A stretch of 64,000 nt of DNA from contig JBLWGC010000182.1 of the NCBI GenBank assembly GCA_048772705.1, positions 1 to 64,000 of the forward strand. Reading direction: 5' to 3'. Numbering within the stretch: position 1 is the stretch's first letter; every line of letters begins with the position of its first letter. Position numbers and translations under genes: made by a program. Shown one piece after another: positions 54,877 through 64,000 of this stretch. The notes under the pieces were generated by a model. It did not search any database. It saw only the letters and a list, made by a program, of their open reading frames with translations, and was not told the DNA's origin. This DNA comes from Leidyana gryllorum EB-2025a. Lineage: Eukaryota; Apicomplexa.

Positions 54877-56384
54877 ATGTCCTCTTCGGGCTTGTCGCCC
54901 CGTCTTCGACTGCCGCTGTTTAAGCGGGCAGATGATTTATGGGAATGGACTCCAGCGGCCCCTGAAGACAGTTGGGGCCTGCAAACACACGTACCCCCTG
55001 AATCCAGTATACGTCAGCTTGATTCCGAGGAACCATCGAGCGCGAGACGATCTCATATTCCGTCTCCCACCAAGCAGAACAATTCCTCCTCTTCAGCAGA
55101 CACTCGCAACAGGTTTCGCACCCTATTGCCCCTTACTACCCGCTATGACGTAAGTGGCGTCTGCCAAAAGTAATTCGCACCCACATCTTCAGACCCGCGT
55201 GGACGATCGCCGGCGCGCAAGTCTCAACTGGCCGACTTCAGCTGTCTTGGAAGCTGCGAATGCCTTTGATTCTCTGGACGCGCTAGAACTGATTGCCGCG
55301 TTTAATCGTGCGGTGAAGCGGTTGTCGATGGGAGCCCCTCATTTGACTCCTTGTGCTCGAGCCTTGGTGACAAAGCTACAAGAGAGTCGACCTCAAGACT
55401 CGGATTTCTCCACATTGCGCAGTCTTGACCGCTTAGCCGTCCTCAAAGAGGACCCAAAGTTACCCGTTCTAAGTGAGTCGTCGCCTTCTCTGCCCCCCCC
55501 TTCACAGTCTCACAGTTTTTCGTGAGGTCGATGCCTACTTGAGCCAAAGGCCTCTGATTGTTATAACCTTTGCACGTGGCTATTTCAATTTGCCGTCTTA
55601 TGCGATGGGCGGTGACCGCCACGCCAGAAATCCCTCCCTCGAGAGAGTGGCTATTGCCCTGAGTCGCTGGCAGTCTGACACTGAGGACTTCCCAGTAGAC
55701 AGTTTCGCGACCCGCTTCAAGGAGGCCGTAGACCGGTCGGCGGAGGTGGCCGCCCAGTTGCCACTCCCGCTGCCCCAACCCCACAGCGCCCTCCTTCTCG
55801 AAGCTCCGCTCCTCAATGTCACTGAAGGCAGCCGAGAGCCCGCGAACCGCCGCCCTGGGAAACAACTCTACTGCCTCATGACCCCTCAGTATCTGGACAC
55901 CTTACTCCGCAGCCTCGAGAACTCCCATTCCACGGAACAGGTTGAGCTCAGAGATTGGGCCGGAGAGGTGAAGCCCAATGCGTTCGTAGTGCTGAACAAT
56001 ACCCCTGTGGCTCCTCCACCCCCTGGCGCCGGCGGTGGCGCTCCCGTAGTAGATCATCACCAATCAGCTCAACAAGACGAGGAAACACGTCTGCTGTCCT
56101 GTCTGATGGATCTCTTACTGCTTCCGGCTGGCCACCAATCTCCCCAAAGTGATTGCTGCGAGACCCCCGAGAAAGCATTCGTGCGGTGTTGGCCACCACA
56201 AGTGGACCCACACGGCACACACGAGATCTCATCCGACGAGTGTCAAGACGTGTATCCCGTCAGATCGCAAACCCACGCTTTTTGGACACCTGCCTCGGTT
56301 CAGCCCACTCACTCTGAGCCCTATCGCCAGAGGGGACAACCGCGCACACTCCTTTTCCCCGCGAAATCTCTAGGTCAAGTTTGA
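54877..56384 (+). CDS. Unknown protein, 473 residues
   Basis: Exons 54877-55149, 55193-55472 and 55516-56384; both introns are 43 nt. No family is recognised. Residues ~95-190 are helical and well ordered (SAVLEAANAFDSLDALELIA, FNRAVKRLSMG, LRSLDRLAVLKED) and then run into FREVDAYLSQRPLIVITFARGY. The rest has Pro-rich linkers (VAPPPPGAGGG), an acidic Gln stretch and a Cys-containing end. The order helical repeat then globular part recalls organelle RNA-binding proteins of the FAST/RAP kind, but no RAP motif is visible, so this stays a guess. It starts 69 bases from the divergent alveolin-like gene and ends 24 bases before the SulP gene. Confidence 0.65.
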
Positions 56385-56408
56385 CCAAAATAAAGTCCAG
56401 AATCAGAC

Positions 56409-59400
56409 ATGCGATCCGTGGTCACAGAAAAGGATCTTAATCGCGAGTTCTTCACCTCCGCTGATGCTGCAGATCAGAAAACCGATGGCCAAAACCGCAA
56501 ACACATACTGTCCTCCTTCATCAACAATTGCCGATTCTGCTGTGTCTTCCTTCTACCCAAGGTGAGAGAGAGAGGGAGAGAGACATGTGCCCCCCAATGG
56601 CTTTTAAACACTCATCTTCATTCAATCTCCCTTGTGTGCTAACTTTATATCTTTGTGTGAATGAGCGTCTTTCGATGATTTTCATTATCGAACCTCATCA
56701 ACCCTTCCCTCCATTCATTGTAATACCCCCACTGAAAACACTATCTGCGTACCTCGGCTGCAACAAGCAAATGTAACGGGCGAATGTAACGCTCCAAAAT
56801 GCAACTTGTCATTGCACAATGCAACGTGTCATTGCACAATGCAACGTGTCATTGCACAATGCAACGTGTCATTGCACAATGCAACGTGTCCTTCAACAAT
56901 GCAACGAGTCATAAGCACAATGCAACGCGCTGCCACACCTCTACCTTGCTTGCTTGAGCGTCAACTCGGTCGTCTTGGCCCATAAGCTCGTCTTTGTTGT
57001 TCTTATCGACCTCTCAGATAGGCCACGCGATCACCCGGAAATGTCGAGCGTTTACGCTTCCCGTGTTTCTTCGTCGGACGTTCCCGGGATTTGTCTTGTT
57101 GATGGTGTGGGCTCACGTACTGAAAGATCTGATTAGTGCCCCGTTCAAGCGCAAGAGCTCCGGAACCAAGGACCACTCTGACGGAAGCACAGTCAGCGTC
57201 CCGTTAGCTGATGACTATGGGGGACAAGAGTCGTCGCCAGCCTCGCGTCGCGTCCCACACGTGTTGGGTGTAGGAGTGGCTATGGACGAAGAGCAACACC
57301 GATTGCAGACATTAGCTGGGAATCCAGTCCCTGTAGAGGAGCCGTTTCCAACGAAGAAGTTGGTCAAAGATAGCTGGGTAGGAGATCTGCTGACCGGACT
57401 ATCGGTTGGGGCAATGAGTGTGCCAATGGGAATGTCATACGCTCTTCTGGCGGGTTTGTCGTACGAATATGGGTTGTACAACAACTTTATCTATCCATTT
57501 GCCTATATGGTGTTCGGTACGTGTCGTCAAGCCGTCCTGGGGGTGTCGGCGGTTGAGAATATAATATTGGGAACCACGATCGACGGACTTATGCCCGAGG
57601 AAGCGACGGCTTGGGACAGACACAACTGCGCTATAGCCCTGTGTCTCATGTCTGCCGTTGTCTATATGATATTCCGAGTTCTGAAGCTGGCTGTGCTCGC
57701 TGATCTTTTGGCCGAACCAGTTTTGTCGGGATTTGCCACAGCGTCGGCCTTTCTTGTCGGCACCTCGCAGCTGAAACACGTCTTTGATCTCTCCGCAATC
57801 AAATCTGACTGGAGTCTGGTCCGTAGTTGGGTGTATATCGTCAAGAACGTTCCTGACTTCAATTGGTATGCTGTTATGATTGCGGCACTCAGTCTGGTAT
57901 TCCTTTTCATTTGCAAACGATTGTCCAAAAAATGCTCGAGGTTCTCCATACCCGGACCCCTACTGCTCGTGGCCCTAACCTGCATATTGAGTTGGGGTTT
58001 CAAGTTGGAGCAGAACATGGACATCAAGATCGTCGGCTTCATTCCCCAAGGCCTCCCTCACCTCTCCTGGCCCAGAATGAGTTGGAGCTCAGATAATGCC
58101 ACAGCGTCAAGTCCCTTTATCGGCAGTGTCTTTCTGAGCGCCCTGCTCCTCTGCCCGATATATTTTGTGATCCACATGTCGATTGCCAAGACCATCGCCA
58201 CCAGGAATAACTACGGTTTAGATATCGCTCAAGAGCTTGTAGCGTTCTCCTTATCCAACGTTATGGGAGGCGTCCTGTCTGGTTTCCCAGGTGCCACCAG
58301 TTTAAGTCGTAGTAGTGTAACGGAGACCCTTGGAGGCCAGACACAGCTCCATGGTATCGCTGCTGGGCTCATTGTCATTTGTACCCTTGTGTTCCTCACC
58401 GTTCCACTCGGATTCCTCCCTATGCCTGCGTTGGCGGCTGTCGTTTTATTTGGTGTCATCAAAATGGCCGAATTTGACAAACTCGCGCGCCTCTGGCGGT
58501 TGCAAAAAGTCGCATGGCTGGAGTCTTCCAGATCTGCCAGGGGCAGCAGTGTCACTATCCCTGATCTCCTTTTATGGATCACCTCCTTCCTTGGCACTAT
58601 GCTTGTCAGCGCCCAGTTTGGTATCCTACTCAGCGTTGCTATCAGCCTCATCTTTGTTGGCAAAGGTATCGTACGCCCACCCTTCATCCAACTCGCACGC
58701 ATCCCCAATACCGAAATCTACCGAAACATCGACCGTTTCCCCACATCCAAGACCGACGAAGGTATAGTCATCTATCGAGTCGATGCCTCCATCAACTTCT
58801 GCAACGCCAACTTCCTCGAGCAACAAACCAAACTCGCCATCGTACAACATTTTGGCTTCAAAGATGCCCCCATACAACCACAGACGCCTCACAAAGTCGA
58901 ACTGGCACACTCCGATGGTCAAATCAACTCCTCAAATTCAAGCGGCGAGGGAGATCTCGAGAATGTCAGCCCTTCAGTCAGAAGACAGCGCTGGTCACCA
59001 AAATGTCGACGCAGCCGTCCCACCTCTCCCGATAAGAATAGAGTGAGTCATGCTCTTCTGCAAATCGCTCAACAACAACCTCGTAGTCCATCCTTACTGT
59101 CCAACCTGTACCATCTGCATTAAAACCTCCCTACTTCTTTGTCCTCGATTGCTCCTCAGTCAATGGTCTCGATGTCACCGCCATCAGTGCACTGCGTCGT
59201 ATCGCTGAGTTTGCGACCATGTACAGATGTGTCCTCTTGTTCGCCAATTGGAAGGGCCCCCAACGAGACTATCTCCAACATGCTGGTAAGTATGATATGT
59301 ATAATATGGCTGTTGACTAAATCAAAATGTTTGGGAGCCTAACTTAAACAAAGCGATAAGATTGAAAACGAACACCCGGAAATTCAAGCACATTCTCCCT

Positions 59401-59887
59401 CTCAGACTTCTACTCCATTGTGCCACCACAAAGGTGCTTCTTGTCCAACCACGATGCTGTCACATGGGCTCGCGTCGCTAGGACTAAGTGCCTAGAAGCC
59501 GCCACCTGTCCCAGAGCGGCCTTGGTCTCCACCACCACTGGAGGAGCCCCGGATGATGCAGCAGACAGTTGGAAGCACAGGAGTGCGATGGACAATCCTC
59601 TCATCTTCGGAAGCCCTTCTCAACATTCTGTACACGTCGAGTGGGACGGACTGTCTGCACTTGTACCTAATGTAAGCCTACATGTGCGATCTCCGATATC
59701 ACACTTCCCCCGACAGGTGCGAGTGGTCAGGGAAGTGGCCTCAGACGGCAGTCGCGAATGGCCTATAGCGGTAGCCGAAGCCGTGACCGACTCGCCAAGC
59801 TTGCCCCAAGCAAGCAGGGAAGAAGGATTCAACTCCCCTAACAGTTCAGTCACTCCTGCTGCCATCACTATAATGAACGTAATCTAG
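56409..59887 (+). CDS. SulP (SLC26-type) anion transporter with STAS domain
   Basis: Exons 56409-56561, 57018-59042, 59087-59285, 59406-59671 and 59717-59887; introns 456, 44, 120 and 45 nt; 937 residues. The transmembrane part begins near DSWVGDLLTGLSVGAMSVPMGM, the sulfate-transporter signature, followed by about 12 hydrophobic helices (GFATASAFLVGTSQLKH, ELVAFSLSNVMGGVLSGFPG, LPMPALAAVVLFGVIKM). The STAS domain is split by splicing: VIYRVDASINFCNANFLEQ in exon 2, then YFFVLDCSSVNGLDVTAISA in exon 3. The C-terminal exons are disordered. Such proteins carry sulfate, molybdate or other anions. Exon 1 is inferred because it joins in frame (LLPK-IGHAITRK); without it the first ATG would be ~57103. 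The long first intron holds a minisatellite. Confidence 0.9.
56798..56925. repeat. 20-bp minisatellite inside SulP intron 1
   Basis: Units of aatgcaacgtgtcattgcac begin at 56798, 56818, 56838, 56858 and 56878, then diverge (56898 and a partial at 56919). Each junction carries the inverted arms cattg-ca-caatg, so the array could form a series of small hairpins. Confidence 0.93.
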
Positions 59888-60094
59888 ACTTTTGAATGCT
59901 ATGGACTCACCCGACAGGGGGGAAAATGAAGCACCACTAGCGAATAATGATATGGGAGTGGGTGTGCCTGCCAGAGAGAGCATGATTAGCACTTCTTGTC
60001 CATTCAGGACAAGTTCAATAGCTAGATATATGGGCTCAGGACAGGTGTCTCAAGGGCTAATTGATGGGACAGTATGGGTCTGACTATCTATCTG
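59888..60094. other. Intergenic between convergent genes
   Basis: A 63-codon plus-strand frame occupies most of it (59892-60083) but has no motif and is not called. This is the shared 3' region of SulP and the minus-strand gene. Confidence 0.4.
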
Positions 60095-61273
60095 CTATAA
60101 TAGGGATGCGGTGCGAGTCCTCTTCATGGCATGGTGTTCCGCAGATTCACTCGCGCACGAATTAGGTCGTGGTCGTTTCCGTATCACGACTGGGATGGGG
60201 CATCCTGACTTCTCCGAAACCCCAAGAGACGACGGTTCTGGGTTGGCACCAGCATCCCTTTTACGCCTCGGAGCTTGTAAGCTTGGCAACGTAGGTACTG
60301 CCTTGCCGCCTCCGGCGGTACTCTCCTCATGTCCTTCCGGATTGATAGGCGTCGACCAACGATACCCTGGATTTTTGAACAAGGCTCCTGCGGCTGGGTT
60401 CTCACACTGCGGCGTGGCAGTCGGTACATGAAGTGAAGAGTCAACCGCCGTAGTATTGCGCCGACGAATGGGGATCGGAGTAGTGTAGTCGTCCCCTAGG
60501 ATCAAGGAGGCAGCGGCAGCGACAGCGTCAGTCGCCACTGCTGTTGAGCAGCTGCTGCGTTGCAAGCGTGGGGGTCGTGACAAGGCAGCTCCACTCAAGT
60601 GGGGTGTGGGGAGTCGAAGTGCATTGGTGTTAAGAGTCCTTCGCAGAGGAGGTAGCATGTCAGGAGCAGTAGCTTCGGGTGCTGCTCTGATCATTGGTGG
60701 GACGCCCTCCAAAGGAGTCTTGAATTCTGAGCGTTGCTGAGCTGTCGGTGCGACAAACCGAGACAAAGAGGCTTGCTGGAATGAACCGTCGCTTTGACGA
60801 TGTCCAGCCCGTACTTCCCCAACTTCCGCATTCGGAACGAGGCGTTTAACCACCAAACGGCGTTTCTGGGGTTTGGGGAACGCATCCGCGGGCAGTGGAG
60901 AGCAGCAGTCACGTTTGCGGGGATCCCGCTTCGCTATCAGTGGCTTGGTGACGGCTGGTTTCGGGATGTCACATTCCTTGGCCTTCACATTGACCACCTT
61001 ATCCGTACTGGGCTTGCCAGCGATCAAGACTTGGTCAGGCTCGGGTTGTGAGGAAGAAGGAGCGGACACTTTTTTCAATTCGGCGGGGGGGGGAGGTCGC
61101 TTGATGGGCGTCTCACGCTGCTGCGGCTCGCAGGAAGACTGTACATTGTATACGATGACCACCGGATCTGTTTGGCAGGCGATCGACCTCAGCCCATTTA
61201 ATTCCGTGACCGCGGTAGGCTTTGTGGTGGTGCGGAGGTGCCACATCTCGCTGAGAAGCGCTTGGGTGGTCAT
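60095..61273 (-). CDS. Disordered basic protein of unknown function
   Basis: A single open exon from ATG 61273 encodes 392 residues; the frame continues upstream to 61300 without an ATG. The sequence is rich in Pro, Arg, Ser and Ala throughout, with basic clusters (KPQKRRLVVKRLVP, LQAPRRKRDAG, VIRKRPRPNS) and no folded domain I can name. Several short RxPTPxxSG and TTPIP-type motifs suggest phosphorylation or short-linear-motif binding, perhaps a nuclear scaffold. A cgtgtgctctcag run ends 13 bases before the ATG, like a splice acceptor, so a 5' exon or leader may exist. The divergent antiporter gene starts 105 bases away. Confidence 0.65.
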   Translation of the reverse strand: MTTQALLSEMWHLRTTTKPTAVTELNGLRSIACQTDPVVIVYNVQSSCEPQQRETPIKRPPPPAELKKVSAPSSSQPEPDQVLIAGKPSTDKVVNVKAKECDIPKPAVTKPLIAKRDPRKRDCCSPLPADAFPKPQKRRLVVKRLVPNAEVGEVRAGHRQSDGSFQQASLSRFVAPTAQQRSEFKTPLEGVPPMIRAAPEATAPDMLPPLRRTLNTNALRLPTPHLSGAALSRPPRLQRSSCSTAVATDAVAAAASLILGDDYTTPIPIRRRNTTAVDSSLHVPTATPQCENPAAGALFKNPGYRWSTPINPEGHEESTAGGGKAVPTLPSLQAPRRKRDAGANPEPSSLGVSEKSGCPIPVVIRKRPRPNSCASESAEHHAMKRTRTASLL

Positions 61274-61378
61274 TGGTGATGAACAAATCTGAGAGCACAC
61301 GCGCGCGTGATTATAGAAGGAGTTCCGGTTAATTCAGGTGCGCACACGATTTAAGCAAACATGAACAAAATTTGATCA

Positions 61379-64000
61379 ATGTTGGCCTGGCTGTTGCTGA
61401 TAATCGGCTGTGCAGTGGCTGTTGATGAGGGTTCGCAGATAGCTAGCCTAAGACCCACAGAGGGGCCGGTTTCAGGAGTCAGTCGTTTTTGAATAAGTGA
61501 GGTCACATGTGCATCGCTGGCAGGGAACTCGTGTGACTATCAAAGGATACGGCTTTCAACCGGACGGTAACAAGTCCAAGCTCTATGTTCATTTTGATGT
61601 GATCGATGAGGAGTATCACATCATCGAGGCCAAGGTCTTATCTGACTGGAAAGCTGAGTTTGTAACACCGGAGTTGAACAGTACCGCTTTGCGTGCGAAA
61701 CGACCTCTCACAGATCGTGAGTCAGAGTTTGGGAACCAGGGACGGCACCAGGTACAACCACGCGCGATAAATGTATTTGTGTGTACCCTGTTCAGATGGC
61801 TCTGGTGTCAGTTCACTTTTCACCTGATCCATTGAGGGATGTCGAGAGTCCCGAGGCATTCAAGATTTACGAAGTGCCATCGATCGGGTCGATTTGGCCC
61901 GCGGAAGTGGAGAGCTCGCCGGGTGGGCACGAGTGCTTTCTGCTCGGATCAAACTTCTTTGCGTCGGATCACATCCGCGTGAAAATTGATGGAGCGCAGG
62001 ATACCTCGATAGTGGAAGGTGCGCGGCCCTATGAGCGGCAGATCGAGCGACTCTGACAATGCAGGTTTCTTTGATGTTCTACCTGTGGACCCAGGATCAG
62101 GACAATTGGTTAGTTCCTACACAACAAATCCGTCTAAATCCCGAATATAGAAGCCAGTTAGGGTGGTAACGTTCAACAGCCCCCAATGGCCAACTGAGGA
62201 CAGTGAGTGTTGACCACACTGTGAGCGACCATGTTGTGACACAGATGCTACTGTATCAATATCGTTCAATGGACAGCAGTATCACACTGGACCAAGACCT
62301 GTCGTCTTGAGATTTCGAGGTACTCGGACCAATCATAGATCAATAATGGTGGTGCCGACTTTCTTACGCAGAGAACGCCTCTCTACTCAACAAAATGGTC
62401 CGTCAAATTAAGGAGGTTCCGGAGTCCGTCGAGCATCCGGGAGTAACCGAACTCTGGGAGGAGAATTCGCTGGCGTCTGCTGTGAACAACAGCGTACTGG
62501 GACTGCTGAATGTTCACAACGAGGAGCCAGAAACGGCAATGCTTTCTGTTGAGACGTCGATATCGCCATTCCACCAGTCTGGACTACGACGCGCTATCAA
62601 TCACCATGGCAGACTGGGATCTACTGATCTTCTCAAACTGAAATTGGTCGACGGCAAAGGCAACGATTGGGTGCTCGCGAGACCTGTACGCACCAGTGAT
62701 GTGCATCCCGACTTCCGCTTCCTGGCCGATGCCTTTGTCATGGTAAAGAGGACACTCATTATTCCTCCAACACGCACACACACACACACCTCAGACTATA
62801 CTGACTGCGTTTCTGGGTGTCTTGGCGAGTGAGTGCTGCAAAGTTGTAAGAGAATGAGAAGGTGTCACAGCTTACTGCAAGGCACCAGCTGTGTTGGGCT
62901 ATTTGTTAGCGGGACTTTTGGTGTCGAGTTCATCGCCGGTCTGGTTCCCCTATCACGTCCAACAAGCAATTCAAATGACCTCTCTGGCCAACTTTGGGGG
63001 AACAATGATGTTATTTGAGATAGGTGAGAGCGGACTGAAGGACCGGTTGTGCAGCAGCGACTCGTAGGTCGAAGTTTGACCCTTCAACGCTTTCTTAAAG
63101 TGGGTCGAGTACTGATCTGGGGCGGAGTAGGAGGATTGGTTATGGCCGCCGTTGTCTTCAGTGCCATCAGTTTGACATTGAGGTGAGACTATTCAATTTT
63201 ACAGAGAGTGTCGCGCATTCATTACAGATCATCGGTGGTGGAGGCCATAATCATTGGGTGGTATCTGATGATGTCGTCAACTGCATTGGTGTCTGCAGAA
63301 CTTGATCTGAATACCGAGCGTGCCAGGGTGAGATTATGGATCAGTCAACTAGTCAGGCGACTAAGGAATCGGGGATCCCAATTTAATCCCACTCCCACCG
63401 CAGACCCGTGTAGGTGACGCCATGGTGGCAATCTTGGTGCTCCAAGATGTGGCTTTGGGGCTTCAACTATCATCCATACCGTATCTCCGTCTGGCCCAGA
63501 TCAGGAGTACTCATGTGGAGGGTATCTTGAAGAATCGTATCATCCGGATTCTGGCCATCGGCTCATCTCTGGTGTTCCATCTTTGCGCACAGCTGCTGGT
63601 GTTCACTACGGTTGCTATTGCCATCTCTTTCATTCTGTTACCGATGATTTGGAGGATTCTCGCCCGCACTCGCAACGAAGAAGCATTTATGCTCAGCACT
63701 GTGGCATATATATTCATGATGGCTCTAGCTGCCGAAAGTGAGTTTACAGTCTCTGCCTATGTTTGTCTCTCTCTCCCTCTGTGTCTCCCTCTGTATCTCA
63801 ACGGCTTTCTTCATCGATCGATCAGAATGTGGGCTCTCCCTCGAGATGGGAGCATTTATCGCTGGTTTCGCCTACACACAGCTACCAGAGCCGTTGCTGC
63901 AGCTGAGCTCCAAGATGACGACTTCGATGAATCAACTGTTTTCTGCGCTATTCTTCTGCAGCATTGGTGGGTATCTGTGATTATCCGCCATACGAAAGGT
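61379..64000 (+). CDS. Signal peptide-IPT domain-CPA2 antiporter fusion, 3' end outside window
   Basis: Thirteen exons are visible: 61379-61477, 61524-61751, 61796-62018, 62065-62108, 62151-62202, 62245-62319, 62372-62742, 62795-62842, 62882-63023, 63068-63182, 63228-63327, 63404-63737 and 63826-63966; a donor g|gtgggt then leads out of the window. A signal peptide (MLAWLLLIIGCAVAV) precedes an IPT/TIG domain (RPTEGPVSGGTRVTIKGYGF) and a second beta-rich, IPT-like part (FFDVLPVD, VSISFNGQQ). Then comes a KefB-like CPA2 core: ILTAFLGVLASECCKAPAVL, GYLLAGLLVSSS, MMLFEIGRS, VGDAMVAILVLQDVALG and LEMGAFIAGFAYTQ. CPA2 proteins exchange K+ or Na+ for H+; the closest animal relative by layout is TMCO3. 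Confidence 0.82.

Noticed and set aside
59892-60083. Plus-strand 63-codon ORF after SulP
   Set aside because: It has no motif or splice support and lies in the 3' region between two convergent genes.

Overview
This is a eukaryotic nuclear contig. The genes carry many very short GT-AG introns (most 36-55 nt), both strands are used, and the products are eukaryotic: Ran, PRPF31, uL13, UBC9, DAD1 and others. The best guess for the organism is an alveolate, probably a perkinsid (Perkinsus-like). The main support is a multi-domain LCCL protein of the apicomplexan CCp/LAP type at 23.7-28.2 kb and a short alveolin-like Val/Pro repeat protein at 54.4-54.8 kb. Extreme gene packing fits this. The lineage call is inference; no rRNA or organelle marker is present.

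Layout. 1-14.4 kb is repeat-rich and poor in host genes. It holds three copies of a ~1.1 kb dispersed repeat (two near full length, one 5'-truncated), minisatellites, a 5'-truncated and frame-broken Ty3/gypsy-type pol fragment (RNase H and integrase), a 3.1 kb satellite of nine ~340-381 bp units, and two ORFs that share a gag-like segment. From 14.8 kb onward the window is gene-dense: an ankyrin protein, Ran, an eIF2-alpha kinase of GCN2 type, a polypeptide GalNAc-transferase, the LCCL protein, a large hemerythrin-domain protein, NADP-isocitrate dehydrogenase, PRPF31, ribosomal protein uL13, a multi-KH protein, a CBM20 protein, a PTAR1-like protein, a prefoldin-like protein, DAD1, a triose-phosphate-transporter-family (SLC35-like) carrier, a DUF155/RMND1 protein, an unknown protein, ASCC1, a prolyl-hydroxylase-like protein, UBC9, a PHO80-type cyclin, an alveolin-like protein, an unknown protein, a SulP anion transporter, a disordered basic protein, and an IPT-domain plus CPA2 antiporter gene that runs off the right edge.

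Gene models were built by hand. ORF segments were joined at GT-AG boundaries that keep the reading frame and restore family motifs. In every multi-exon model that ends inside the window, the summed exon length is a multiple of three. Same-strand neighbours are often only 15-70 nt apart, one convergent pair overlaps by four bases within the stop codons, and one divergent pair has start codons 11 nt apart. This leaves almost no room for conventional promoters or UTRs. It would fit spliced-leader trans-splicing, which cannot be shown from this window alone.

Functional themes are ordinary housekeeping (translation and its stress control, splicing, SUMO conjugation, ER glycosylation, nuclear transport) plus membrane and secretory genes. 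The most unusual products are the hemerythrin protein whose seven iron ligands are spread over three exons, the signal peptide-IPT-antiporter fusion, the GCN2 kinase without an RWD domain, and a prolyl-hydroxylase-like protein that seems to lack the HxD iron motif.
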